Shown piece by piece: positions 16,099-24,029 of a stretch of DNA of 64,000 nucleotides. The notes beneath the pieces were generated by a model. That model ran no database searches, was not told the origin of the DNA, and saw nothing but the letters and a program-made list of their open reading frames with translations. The stretch's first letter is position 1. Every line of letters begins with the position of its first letter. Origin of the DNA: Desulfobulbaceae bacterium BRH_c16a (GTDB lineage: Bacteria > Desulfobacterota > Desulfobulbia > Desulfobulbales > Desulfocapsaceae); contig LADS01000004.1 of assembly GCA_000961725.1 (NCBI GenBank), positions 248,001 to 312,000 of the forward strand. The letters are read 5' to 3'. The position numbers and the translations under genes are program-made.

Positions 16099-17149
16099 AA
16101 AACCAGGCCTTATGCCCCCATATCTCCTCTTCCAGATTTTTCTTATCCTGCTCCAGCTGCAGGTAGAGCGAAGCATTCTGGATGGCCAGCCCGCATTGCC
16201 TGGCGATCGAACTCATGAGGCTGATATCCTCATCCAGCAGCCCCCTTCTCTTGTCACTGTACAGGCCCATGATACCAATCACTTTCCCCTTGACGGGTAT
16301 CGGCAGATGAACCATGGTAACAATCCCTTCGGCTTTGCGCTCCTCCCGGTAATCGATGTCATACGTCGCAACATCGTCAATAACCTCAGCCTTGTTTTTC
16401 AGCACTGTCTTTATTCTCTCCGCAGAGACGGGCCCCTTGTTCAGATAGTTTTCACTGAGTCCGTAGCTGGCAACCAGCCGCAACTCCCTCGACCGGTCAT
16501 CGACCAGCCGGATCGTCACCCCAAGCAGATTAAAGGCCAAAGCCAGATCGGCGGTCATCAGATGAAGGATAACTTTGATATCGAGGGAAGAACCTAGATT
16601 TTCCGCCACCGACGAGAGAAGCTTGAGATCCCTCTTTCTCCGATACTCATTATGAGCCCGCAGGATGGCAATGCCGCCCTGATCGGCAAGCCCCCTGAGC
16701 AATTCAACTTCTTCACTGGTAAAATCACGGGGTTCGGCAGTATAAAGCACGAGAATGCCGATTGGATCCTTATCGGCGATTACCGGGACCACAAGGATTG
16801 AGGCAATCCCCTCTTTTTTCTTGGCCTCATGGTTTTCCAGGCGGGGATCGGTAGTGGCGTCACGGGCGGCCATATAGCCGCCTTGCTTGAGAATGTCGCG
16901 CGTGACTTCACGCCCTTTGGCCGGACCCGCATGAATGTAATTCTCGGAAAGGCCGATCTGAGCGACCGGATAAAAGAGTCCCTCGCTGTCTTGTCTGCTG
17001 CGAATGAGGAAAAGGGAGCAGGCTTTTGCCTTCATCACCTCGACGGCACTTTTCACGATAAGATCAAGAATCTCTACCCGATCGGAAGACGTTTGGATAG
17101 ATTTAATTATCTGACAAAAAATCCGAAAATTTTTCTCATTTTTGGCCAT
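16097..17149 (-). CDS. tandem GAF-domain protein
   Basis: The protein has 350 residues and consists of two GAF domains, about 20-170 and 185-340. Both carry the same internal pattern: AQIGLSENYIHAGP and ASYGLSENYLNKGP, then ILVVPV/VHLPIPV and a GILVLY/GIMGLY strand. No kinase, cyclase or DNA-binding domain is attached, so it is a stand-alone sensor or scaffold. The start is ATG at 17149, with GAGGAG 5 nt upstream; an earlier start would extend into phaC. It is the last gene of phaR-phaE-phaC-GAF, 40 bp after phaC, which suggests it senses metabolic state for PHA turnover. The ligand is unknown. Confidence 0.85.
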   Translation of the reverse strand: MAKNEKNFRIFCQIIKSIQTSSDRVEILDLIVKSAVEVMKAKACSLFLIRSRQDSEGLFYPVAQIGLSENYIHAGPAKGREVTRDILKQGGYMAARDATTDPRLENHEAKKKEGIASILVVPVIADKDPIGILVLYTAEPRDFTSEEVELLRGLADQGGIAILRAHNEYRRKRDLKLLSSVAENLGSSLDIKVILHLMTADLALAFNLLGVTIRLVDDRSRELRLVASYGLSENYLNKGPVSAERIKTVLKNKAEVIDDVATYDIDYREERKAEGIVTMVHLPIPVKGKVIGIMGLYSDKRRGLLDEDISLMSSIARQCGLAIQNASLYLQLEQDKKNLEEEIWGHKAWF

Positions 17150-17189
17150 ATTCTCCTCACTCTGCAGAGCTTTTTGTTTTAGTGGGGGC

Positions 17190-18266
17190 TTAATTATCCC
17201 TCGCCAGCAACCAGTCGGCAATTTTCGGGGCAAATTCTCTCTGGCACTTCGAGCTCACATAGATACCTATATGTCCGGTATCGAAACATATATCTTCCGT
17301 GTCCGACGAACCGATTCTAGAAGTCAGAAGACTGCACGCCTCCGGAGGAACGAGATGGTCGAACCTGCCATAAAAATTTAGCACCGGCATGGTGATGTTC
17401 TGCAGGTCTACCCTTTCGCCGTCGATCTCCAGTTTCGATTCAATCAGCAGATTTTTTTTGTACAGATCGTCGATAAACTGCTTGAAAGTGGCGGCCGGAA
17501 CGTCGGGACTGTCAAAGATCCACTTCTCCATCCGGATAAAATTTTCGACATAATTCTTGTCATCGATGTTCTGTATGAAACCGACATACTTGTCGATAAT
17601 CAGCCGGGCCGGATTGAGCAGCAGAAACCCCAGGTTCATGATGTCACCGGGCATATTGGCATAGACATCGCCGAGAATCTGGGCATCGGTCTGTTTCATC
17701 CAGATGTTTAAAAGCCCCTTGTCGGTATCGAAATTGCTCGGAGTAACGGTAGTGACCAGATTTTTCACCCGGTGCGGATGCAGGGCGCTGTAAATGATCG
17801 AAAAAACCCCGCCCATGCAGATCCCCAAGATGTTGAGCTGGGTAATGCCTTTTTTCTCGCAGATGAAATCGACGATGTTGGCAATAAATCCATTGACGTG
17901 ATCGCCGATGGTAAGAAACTGATCCTTCCGCGTAGGATAGCCCCAATCTATCATATAAATCTCGACACCTTGCGCCAGAAGACTCTCAACGACACTCCGG
18001 CGAGGCTGCAGATCGAGCATGGTCTCCCGGTTGATCAGCGCATAAATGACCAGAAGGGGCGTTTTGCACCTTACCTTCTCCGGCCGGTAATGCTTCAGTT
18101 TAACCCTTTCCTCCTCGTACACTATATCGTAGGGAGTCGTAGAGATATCGGTTTCGAGCTCGCTTGTCAGAATTGCAGTTGCTTTTCGCAGTTTTTTTTG
18201 TGTAGATTTTCGGTTTACCTCGATATTTTTGAGTATAAGATCAACAGGAATCTTTGCCTGATTCAT
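17190..18266 (-). CDS. phaC: class III poly(3-hydroxyalkanoate) synthase subunit PhaC
   Basis: The protein has 358 residues, the class III length. The catalytic triad fits Allochromatium vinosum PhaC with an offset of one: Cys150 in GICMGG, Asp303 in FYGRFDHLVPP and His332 in DTGHIGIYVSS. It polymerises 3-hydroxyacyl-CoA at the granule surface and needs PhaE. The upstream phaE gene ends 40 bp before this start. The conserved core MIDWGYPTRKDQ and TVTPSNFDTD is intact. No frame disruption is seen. Confidence 0.95.
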   Translation of the reverse strand: MNQAKIPVDLILKNIEVNRKSTQKKLRKATAILTSELETDISTTPYDIVYEEERVKLKHYRPEKVRCKTPLLVIYALINRETMLDLQPRRSVVESLLAQGVEIYMIDWGYPTRKDQFLTIGDHVNGFIANIVDFICEKKGITQLNILGICMGGVFSIIYSALHPHRVKNLVTTVTPSNFDTDKGLLNIWMKQTDAQILGDVYANMPGDIMNLGFLLLNPARLIIDKYVGFIQNIDDKNYVENFIRMEKWIFDSPDVPAATFKQFIDDLYKKNLLIESKLEIDGERVDLQNITMPVLNFYGRFDHLVPPEACSLLTSRIGSSDTEDICFDTGHIGIYVSSKCQREFAPKIADWLLARDN

Positions 18267-18306
18267 TCAATTTCCCTCCCCGTATTTGCCGGAAAATTCG
18301 TTCCGC

Positions 18307-19239
18307 TTACACCTCCACCTTGTTTTGCAATTTTTCCACTTGCTTTGATAATTCTCTGATCTTTTTCTTCATCTGGTACATATCCTTATACACCTTGTCC
18401 ATATCCCGACCTGTCGGGATCTGCATCTCCTTCAAGAAGGCGTCGGTTACATCGGTTTTCACGCCTTTATATGCGGCCAGAGAAGTAATGGTACTGTTCA
18501 GCACATCGATATATTCCTTGGATTTCAATAATTCCATGAAATGCCCCTCAAGAATCTTGATCCATTCGTTGTAAACCTGTTTGGGATCTTCGACGAACTC
18601 GCCGCCCTCGAGCACTGCCTTGATTCTCGTCTGCATCACTCGATTGGTTTTTTCAAACGGCGTGGAAAACTGATAGATGAGCTCGTTGAGATGGGAAATG
18701 AAGATGTTCGACTTGTCGGCCAATTCACTCAAGCTTTCGTGAAACTCCCTGGGCAGACCGATCTTGGGAATTTTGAGGTATTTCTGCATTTCGGTTCGGT
18801 ACAGCTCGCGAAACGACTCGAAGGCAGAATGGTCAAGATCGTCAAGGTTATAAGCCTTGGTATGCTCCCCGATTTCTGCGAGGCTCTTCACCGCCTGACG
18901 CTGTAACTCGATGAAGTTTTCCATCGAATCGCCGGTCGACTGGGCAAGCGCTTCGGTGTAGGCCGAGGCGCTGCGGTATAACGTCTCCTGATTTTCCGGC
19001 GCCATCATGAGCTTTAAGAAAGAGACGGAGTTATTGACCGTCGCCTCCCAGGACTTGTACGTTTTGTACTTGTTATCGTCGGCTTCGTCGCCACCTGCCG
19101 TGGAATCGAAATTCAGGCCGGAACTTCCCATGCCCTCCTCCCGATGTGCGTTTGACTCCCGCCAGAAATTTTTCGCCATCGCCGTCCACGATTCAACGAG
19201 CCTGCCGATCTCATTGCCTTCGTTGATAGTTTCCGTCAT
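18307..19239 (-). CDS. phaE: class III PHA synthase subunit PhaE
   Basis: The protein has 310 residues, mostly helical, without an enzyme motif. Its position upstream of phaC, the segment EFHESLSELADKSNIFISHL, and a C-terminal coiled coil (MYQMKKKIRELSKQVEKLQ) fit PhaE, which forms the active complex with PhaC. PhaE proteins diverge strongly at the N-terminus, as this one does with an acidic Gly/Asp-rich stretch near 35-60. It lies 74 bp after phaR. Confidence 0.88.
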   Translation of the reverse strand: MTETINEGNEIGRLVESWTAMAKNFWRESNAHREEGMGSSGLNFDSTAGGDEADDNKYKTYKSWEATVNNSVSFLKLMMAPENQETLYRSASAYTEALAQSTGDSMENFIELQRQAVKSLAEIGEHTKAYNLDDLDHSAFESFRELYRTEMQKYLKIPKIGLPREFHESLSELADKSNIFISHLNELIYQFSTPFEKTNRVMQTRIKAVLEGGEFVEDPKQVYNEWIKILEGHFMELLKSKEYIDVLNSTITSLAAYKGVKTDVTDAFLKEMQIPTGRDMDKVYKDMYQMKKKIRELSKQVEKLQNKVEV

Positions 19240-19313
19240 GTGCAGCTCCTTTTACCGCAAGCGGTATATTGACGAACAATATGATTTTCGGATTTTCCGG
19301 TTTTCCGGAACAA

Positions 19314-19766
19314 CTATTTCCTCATGCCGTACCGCTTCAAAGTTTCACTGAATATATTCAGTGATTCCATGTCCTTGAGAGTTTTCTCGGCAAGATTGGA
19401 GAAATCCATGCCCATATCCAGATATGCATTGACCTGATCGTCCATCGTCTTCCGGTAAACCAGATAACTCTCCATGGTCTTCTCAAGGTATTTCTCGAAA
19501 AACTCGTGGAGATGACTTTCCCCGAACTGAATAACGAGATGAAGCAACGATACCGGCAGGAGTCCCTGATTGTTCTTTGCCTTGTCCATGATAATCTGGG
19601 TGAGAACAAGGGCGGTGACATCTTCTCCATTATCGACATCTCTCACCTCCACCCGGCAGCCCGACTTGATCAGCTCCGCGACATCCTTGACAGTGATATA
19701 CGAACTGGTTTCGGTATTGTACAGCCGACGATTCGGGTATTTCTTTATAAGTATTTTATTATCCAC
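19314..19766 (-). CDS. phaR: PHA synthesis regulator PhaR
   Basis: The protein has 150 residues from a GTG at 19766. The N-terminal PHB/PHA accumulation regulator domain is clear: KILIKKYPNRRLYNTETSSY, then the ITVKDVAELI and DVTALVLTQIIMD segments. PhaR represses phasin and PHA genes and is released by binding to nascent polymer. GGAAG lies 8 nt before the GTG; an ATG at 19790 is possible but lacks a ribosome site. It heads phaR-phaE-phaC-GAF, and TGC/GCA palindromes lie in the gap upstream and before two phasin genes, as expected for its targets. Confidence 0.9.
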   Translation of the reverse strand: MDNKILIKKYPNRRLYNTETSSYITVKDVAELIKSGCRVEVRDVDNGEDVTALVLTQIIMDKAKNNQGLLPVSLLHLVIQFGESHLHEFFEKYLEKTMESYLVYRKTMDDQVNAYLDMGMDFSNLAEKTLKDMESLNIFSETLKRYGMRK

Positions 19767-19930
19767 TCCGGCATCTTCCTGAAAAATCATTGTTAACACA
19801 ACCCACCTCAACCGCCGTATCCCTATGATAGGCAATAGGAAATTGCCGGCCTGAAGACGCGCCGGACAACAAAAACTAAATTTCGCAATTTACGTTGGGG
19901 ATCTCTTCACACGAAGCATTTCATCCGGCT

Positions 19931-19949
19931 CATGTTACAGCGCAACATG
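19931..19949. promoter_or_regulatory. inverted repeat upstream of phaR
   Basis: CATGTT (19931-19936) and AACATG (19942-19947) flank an ACAGCG-containing spacer. It lies 165 bp before the phaR start, in a 470-bp AT-rich intergenic stretch (19767-20236), and could be an autoregulatory site. Confidence 0.3.
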
Positions 19950-20009
19950 CCTGCTGTCAATATACTTCGGCAACGTATGATTATTGCTTTTTAAACCATC
20001 AAAATAATG

Positions 20010-20023
20010 TGATTTTTATCAAA
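20010..20023. promoter_or_regulatory. FNR/CRP-family-like site
   Basis: GTGAT-TTTT-ATCAA matches nine of ten conserved positions of the FNR consensus TTGAT-N4-ATCAA. It is 53 bp upstream of the -35 box at 20076, a position suited to activation by an Fnr-type regulator. Confidence 0.4.
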
Positions 20024-20041
20024 TCAGCAGCACACTGAAAG

Positions 20042-20076
20042 AGAGGATTAATTGTGCGGCGCACAATTAATCCTCT
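20042..20076. promoter_or_regulatory. 35-bp near-perfect palindrome, candidate PhaR operator at the phasin 2 promoter
   Basis: Sixteen-base arms (20042-20057 and 20061-20076) are exact complements around the spacer GGC, with the centre TTGTGC-GGC-GCACAA. The right arm ends on the first base of the -35 box TTGACA, so a bound protein would block polymerase. A partial half-site, TTAATTGTGAGG, follows the -10 box. Confidence 0.55.
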
Positions 20077-20103
20077 TGACAAAGGGGTTTATAACACTAT
20101 TTA
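20076..20103 (+). promoter_or_regulatory. promoter for phasins 2 and 3
   Basis: A perfect TTGACA (20076-20081) is followed after 16 bp by TATTTA (20098-20103), 133 bp before the phasin 2 ATG. Confidence 0.45.
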
Positions 20104-20236
20104 ATTGTGAGGATATGGCTACGAACACCATCTCGTTTTGATGCAACAACATGGCAGGTGCGCTTATGAATGACGCGTTTAAAATCACTGCGCTAAGAGC
20201 TTTTTTTTCCCTTTTAAACAAGTCCGGAGGTAATAT

Positions 20237-20497
20237 ATGGAAATTCAACAAATAACCAAACAAATGATTGGATTCAGAAGAATGATGTTCAACAACACCT
20301 GCAACGCCTTCAACGTCATTCAGGATAATTCGACTAGCATGATGAATGGTTTTCTCAAGCAGTTTCCCTGGATCACCGAAGATGCCAGAAAACCTCTCAA
20401 CGATTCGATGACCTTCTTCAAACACACCGGAAATAATTACCAGAAGATAGTCGATGAGGGGTATAACTACCTTGAGAAAATGACAGACACCAAATAA
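20237..20497 (+). CDS. phasin-like PHA granule protein 2
   Basis: The protein has 86 residues and is the shortest of the three related proteins. It aligns end to end with the first 85 residues of phasin 1: TKQMIGFRRMMFNNTCNAF, then IQDN, then LKQFPWITEDARKPL. It has no charged tail. CCGGAGGT lies about 7 nt upstream of the ATG. Phasin 3 starts 25 bp downstream, so the two are co-transcribed. A granule-surface role is inferred from similarity, the phaR/phaEC context and the upstream operator-like palindrome. Confidence 0.75.
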   Translation: MEIQQITKQMIGFRRMMFNNTCNAFNVIQDNSTSMMNGFLKQFPWITEDARKPLNDSMTFFKHTGNNYQKIVDEGYNYLEKMTDTK

Positions 20498-20522
20498 TAA
20501 CCCACATGGAAAGGGGGTATCG

Positions 20523-21134
20523 GTGGACAATCTAAAAATGCTTAACCAGACGATAAAGTTCCAGCGAACCGCACTGCAAAACAGCCTGGCTCTTGTCTAC
20601 ACCGTGCAACAGCACGGTCAAAAATTTCTAGAATCGACACTCGATCAAAGCCCGTGGATACCGGGCGACAGCAAAAAAGTCTGCCTCTTCTGGGCCGATT
20701 TCTACACAAAAAACCTGACCGGCGTAACCGATCTGGTCGACCAGAACCTTGCCAAACTGGAACGTATGGCCACCCGGGAAAAGGAGGCGAAAAAAGCCCA
20801 GGAAAAACCCTCCGCCCCGATGCAGCGACCGGAACCACCGGAGCCGTCGGCAACTGCAAAAAAGACGGCACCCGAAGAGAAAGCAGCCGCAGAAAAAACT
20901 CAAGTTCCTGAAAAAGAACCGTCGACCAAACCTGCCGAGGAAAAGACCGTTACGGTCAAGGCAAGCGAACTTAAAGCCCTTGTCGCCGATCAGCCTTGCG
21001 GAGAGCAGGATCGACCTTCCGAAAAAATGTCCGGGCAACCCTCGGAAAAACGGTCCGATAAGCCTTCCGACAAACAGACCGGTCAGCCTTCCGGCAAAGC
21101 GGAGGAAAAAAAACAATCTGATAAAAAATGTTGA
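20523..21134 (+). CDS. phasin-like PHA granule protein 3 with long low-complexity tail
   Basis: The protein has 203 residues from a GTG at 20523, with AAAGGGGG upstream. Residues 1-85 share the phasin-like pattern (NQTIKFQRTALQNSL, then LDQSPWIPGDSKK). The remaining 115 residues are Pro, Lys, Glu and Ser, with imperfect repeats such as GQPSEKRSDKPSDKQTGQPS, and end in a Cys. A Lys/Glu/Pro tail recalls PhaF-type phasins, whose tails bind nucleoid DNA, but this tail is more acidic than histone-like, so DNA binding is uncertain. An SDR gene follows 98 bp downstream. Confidence 0.72.
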   Translation: MDNLKMLNQTIKFQRTALQNSLALVYTVQQHGQKFLESTLDQSPWIPGDSKKVCLFWADFYTKNLTGVTDLVDQNLAKLERMATREKEAKKAQEKPSAPMQRPEPPEPSATAKKTAPEEKAAAEKTQVPEKEPSTKPAEEKTVTVKASELKALVADQPCGEQDRPSEKMSGQPSEKRSDKPSDKQTGQPSGKAEEKKQSDKKC

Positions 21135-21232
21135 TTTCCCAAATAATACCGTCATATTCAAAACAATTGGCCTGTCACGCGTTGGGTTTTTGCAGATATC
21201 ATAAATAAATAACAAGCAGGAGATAAACAAAG

Positions 21233-22018
21233 ATGTTGGAAATCAAAGGATCGGTTGCAGTTATTACAGGCGGAAGCGGCGGAATCGGCATGGCTCTTGC
21301 TCAAAAGTGGCTTGAGTCGGGCGGCAGGGCAGTCATCGCCGATATCGATGAAAAGGCCCTGGCAACCGCCAAAGAAAAACTCGGCCAGAACGTGGAAACC
21401 TATGTCTGCAACGTTACGAAAGAAGAAGACAATGCGGCGCTGGCAGCCTTTGCCATGGAAAAAATGGGAAGCATCAATCTTGTCGCCCCTTTTGCCGGGA
21501 TTATCAAAGACGCCATGATGGTTTCGCCCGATCGCGAAACCGGCAAGGTATCGAAAAAGATGTCGCTTGCCGATTTCCAGAGGGTGATCGACATAAATCT
21601 GACCGGGGTCTTTCTGACGGTGCGCGAATGTTCGGAGCAGATGATCAATAACAACTGCAAGGGCCTTATCTGCCTGGTCTCTTCCACCGGCTCGATGGGA
21701 ACCGCCGGACAGATCAATTACGCGTCGACCAAGGCGGCGATGAGCGTCATGCCGAAGGTTATAACCGCCGAGTTCTTCCGCCGCGGCCTGTCCGATAAAA
21801 TCCGCTGCGTGGCAATCGCCCCCGGTTATGTCGGGACGGAAATGGTGAAAAACATGAACCAGAAGGCGTTGGACAAGATCCTTGCCGACGTGCCGATCGG
21901 CCGCCTCATCGAACCGGAAGAGGTTGCCACTTTAGCCTGCGATATCTACCGGAACGAAGCCCTGGCCGGCGAGACCTACTTTATTCATGGCGGCCTGCGC
22001 CTCGGGTCAAAAGGATAA
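21233..22018 (+). CDS. short-chain dehydrogenase, acetoacetyl-CoA reductase-like
   Basis: The protein has 261 residues of classical SDR fold. It has the cofactor loop GGSGGIG (residues 13-19), Asp at the end of beta2 (VIADID), and the catalytic Ser and Tyr-x3-Lys in SSTGSMGTAGQINYASTKAA. Its place beside phasins and phaEC suggests PhaB-type reduction of acetoacetyl-CoA to 3-hydroxybutyryl-CoA. SDR specificity cannot be read reliably from sequence, so FabG or another oxidoreductase remains possible. AGGAGATAA precedes the ATG. Its last 12 bases overlap the end of the convergent kce gene. Confidence 0.8.
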   Translation: MLEIKGSVAVITGGSGGIGMALAQKWLESGGRAVIADIDEKALATAKEKLGQNVETYVCNVTKEEDNAALAAFAMEKMGSINLVAPFAGIIKDAMMVSPDRETGKVSKKMSLADFQRVIDINLTGVFLTVRECSEQMINNNCKGLICLVSSTGSMGTAGQINYASTKAAMSVMPKVITAEFFRRGLSDKIRCVAIAPGYVGTEMVKNMNQKALDKILADVPIGRLIEPEEVATLACDIYRNEALAGETYFIHGGLRLGSKG

Positions 22019-22840
22019 GCGATCATCCAGGCCGAGGATCTTCCGCGCTTCGGCCACCGTTGCAACCGGACGCTCCAGCTCGACGGAGAGACGAACCAGG
22101 CGGGCCACCAACTGGGCGTTTGACTGCGCCAGTTCGCCTTTGCGGTAATAGATATTGTCCTCGAGGCCAACCCGGACATGGCCACCCATGGCTATACCAT
22201 GGGTGGTAAGCGGCAGCTGCTGGCGGCCAAGTGCCGCCACCGACCAGGTCCGCCCGACCGTCAGTCGGTCGACAAGAAGCGCCAGGTTGCGAAAGGTTCC
22301 TGCCATCCCGCCCGGAACTCCCAGGACAAAATCGATATGGTACTCCTCAGGCAGAATCTTTTTAACGGCAAGCCGGTCGATGCTTTCCAGCATGCCGAGA
22401 TCGAAAATTTCAAGCTCCGCCATGCAGCCGTTTGCCTGTATTGCCGCGGCGATGGCGGTGATGGTTTCTTCGGAATTTTCATAGATCTCCGGGCCGAAAT
22501 TCATGGTTCCCATGGATAAAGTGGCCATCTCCGGACGCAGCTGCAGAGGAGCGCAGCGCTCTGAGAGAGGAGTGCCGACCGCACCTCCGGTCGAATACTG
22601 GAGAATGCAGTCACACCGCCTGCGGATTTTGTCACTCACCTCGGCGAATATATCCACCCGCTGGCTCGGCCTGCCCGCTTCGTCCCGGACATGGAGATGA
22701 ATGACCGACGCTCCGGCGGCGACAGCCTGTTCGGCGGCAACGGCGATTTCGTCCGGACTCTTGGGCAGGTCGGGATACACTTCCCTGGTCAGTTCCGCCC
22801 CGACCACAGCGCAGGTAATGATCAGCGGCTCAGTCGTCAT
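22007..22840 (-). CDS. kce: 3-keto-5-aminohexanoate cleavage enzyme (BKACE family)
   Basis: The protein has 277 residues. It condenses 3-keto-5-aminohexanoate with acetyl-CoA and cleaves it to acetoacetate and 3-aminobutyryl-CoA in lysine fermentation. BKACE motifs are present: ITCAVVGAE at the start, [12 protein letters not shown] with the Zn-binding histidines, and [15 protein letters not shown] near the C-terminus. The start at 22840 is preceded by AGAGG, and an earlier in-frame start would extend far into kal. It overlaps kal by 11 bp and is the last gene of the kam operon. BKACE enzymes vary in substrate, but the neighbours fix this one. Confidence 0.93.
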   Translation of the reverse strand: MTTEPLIITCAVVGAELTREVYPDLPKSPDEIAVAAEQAVAAGASVIHLHVRDEAGRPSQRVDIFAEVSDKIRRRCDCILQYSTGGAVGTPLSERCAPLQLRPEMATLSMGTMNFGPEIYENSEETITAIAAAIQANGCMAELEIFDLGMLESIDRLAVKKILPEEYHIDFVLGVPGGMAGTFRNLALLVDRLTVGRTWSVAALGRQQLPLTTHGIAMGGHVRVGLEDNIYYRKGELAQSNAQLVARLVRLSVELERPVATVAEARKILGLDDRLSF

Positions 22841-23234
22841 GGGCAATCCTCTGTTTATCTTTTGGAGTGACGCAGGTTCCTGTCGCCCGGCAAACCAGGA
22901 CCGGCTCGTCGAGCAGCTCGGCGGCGGTCTCACCGGCCTGGGGGACCGGCGCAATCACCCGCCAGGCACTGAATTCCATGCGCCGCGAAGTTCTGCCCAC
23001 GCCGATTATCCGCCCTTTCGCCTCGATAAAGTCTCCGGCCCGCACCGGCGCAAGAAACTCCACCGCCTCGTAGGCCCGAAACAATCCCTCATCGCCATCG
23101 TAGCGAATCAGCAGTTCGGTCGCCACGTCGCCGAACAGCCCGAGCATCCTGGCGCCATCGACCAGCTCACCGGCATAGTGGGCATCATGGGCGCTCATCC
23201 TGAGTCGTATCATCGCCTCGGCATATACCTTCAT
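22830..23234 (-). CDS. kal: 3-aminobutyryl-CoA ammonia-lyase
   Basis: The protein has 134 residues of hotdog fold. It eliminates ammonia from L-3-aminobutyryl-CoA to give crotonyl-Co[24 protein letters not shown] residues near the N-terminus are typical of Kal. GGAG lies 5 nt before the ATG at 23234; an ATG six codons earlier would place that GGAG inside the coding region. It sits between kamE (27 bp upstream) and kce (overlapping), the standard order in lysine fermenters. Confidence 0.9.
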   Translation of the reverse strand: MKVYAEAMIRLRMSAHDAHYAGELVDGARMLGLFGDVATELLIRYDGDEGLFRAYEAVEFLAPVRAGDFIEAKGRIIGVGRTSRRMEFSAWRVIAPVPQAGETAAELLDEPVLVCRATGTCVTPKDKQRIAHDD

Positions 23235-23261
23235 ATCATCTCCATTTTTCAAATTCGAGAA

Positions 23262-24029
23262 TCATTCAACGGCCGTCCCCATGTTTACGCTCAGCCCTTT
23301 GTGCCGGATGAGGGTTGTCACCAGATAGGACGCGACCTGGGACGGAACCGTTCCCGCCCCAAACCCCGCGTCATAGCCGAGCTCAATTGCGAGATCATTG
23401 GTAATTCTCGCCCCGCCGGCAATGAGCAGAAAACTGTCGCGCAGCTTTTCGGCCTCGAGCAGTTCGATCAGTTCGGTGAAATTCTTGAGATGGACATCCT
23501 TCTGGGTCACCGTCTGGGAGACCAGGACAGCGTCCGCCTTTACCGCCACGGCCTTTTTGACCAGCTCTTCACAGCTCACCTGGGCGCCCATATTGACCGC
23601 ATCGATCTCCGGATACCGCTCCAGCCCGTAATCCTGGTTATAACCCTTCATGTTCATGATGGCATCGATGCCGACCGTGTGTGCATCCGTGCCGATCGAT
23701 GCGCCGACCACCACCAGCCGGCGGTTGAGATGGGTCTTGATCAGCTCGTTGATCTTGTAGAAATCGAGCTTTACCACCTGGGCCTCGGTGGCCTGGACCG
23801 TGCTGTAGTCAAGCTCCGGCAGAGCTTTGCCGTAAACAACGAAATAGGTGAAATTCTCGGCTATCTCCTCGGCAAAGGAGACGGAGATATCGCTGAAGTT
23901 CAGTTTCGCCACATACAGTTCCGCGGCCTTTCTGGCTCTCGGTCCGTTTGCCACCGGCAGGGTGAAGGCCAGCTGGACCATGCCGTCGTGCAGGGTATCG
24001 CCGTAGGGTTTTATCAGTTCCTTAGTCAT
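23262..24029 (-). CDS. kamE: lysine 5,6-aminomutase beta subunit
   Basis: The protein has 255 residues. The B12-binding motif Asp-x-His-x2-Gly is at 115-120 (DAHTVG). Lys128 lies 11 residues after His117, the same spacing as the PLP-binding lysine after the cobalt-ligand histidine in the Clostridium sticklandii enzyme. It moves the 6-amino group of beta-lysine or D-lysine using adenosylcobalamin and PLP. It overlaps kamD by 8 bp, so translation is coupled. Confidence 0.95.
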   Translation of the reverse strand: MTKELIKPYGDTLHDGMVQLAFTLPVANGPRARKAAELYVAKLNFSDISVSFAEEIAENFTYFVVYGKALPELDYSTVQATEAQVVKLDFYKINELIKTHLNRRLVVVGASIGTDAHTVGIDAIMNMKGYNQDYGLERYPEIDAVNMGAQVSCEELVKKAVAVKADAVLVSQTVTQKDVHLKNFTELIELLEAEKLRDSFLLIAGGARITNDLAIELGYDAGFGAGTVPSQVASYLVTTLIRHKGLSVNMGTAVE

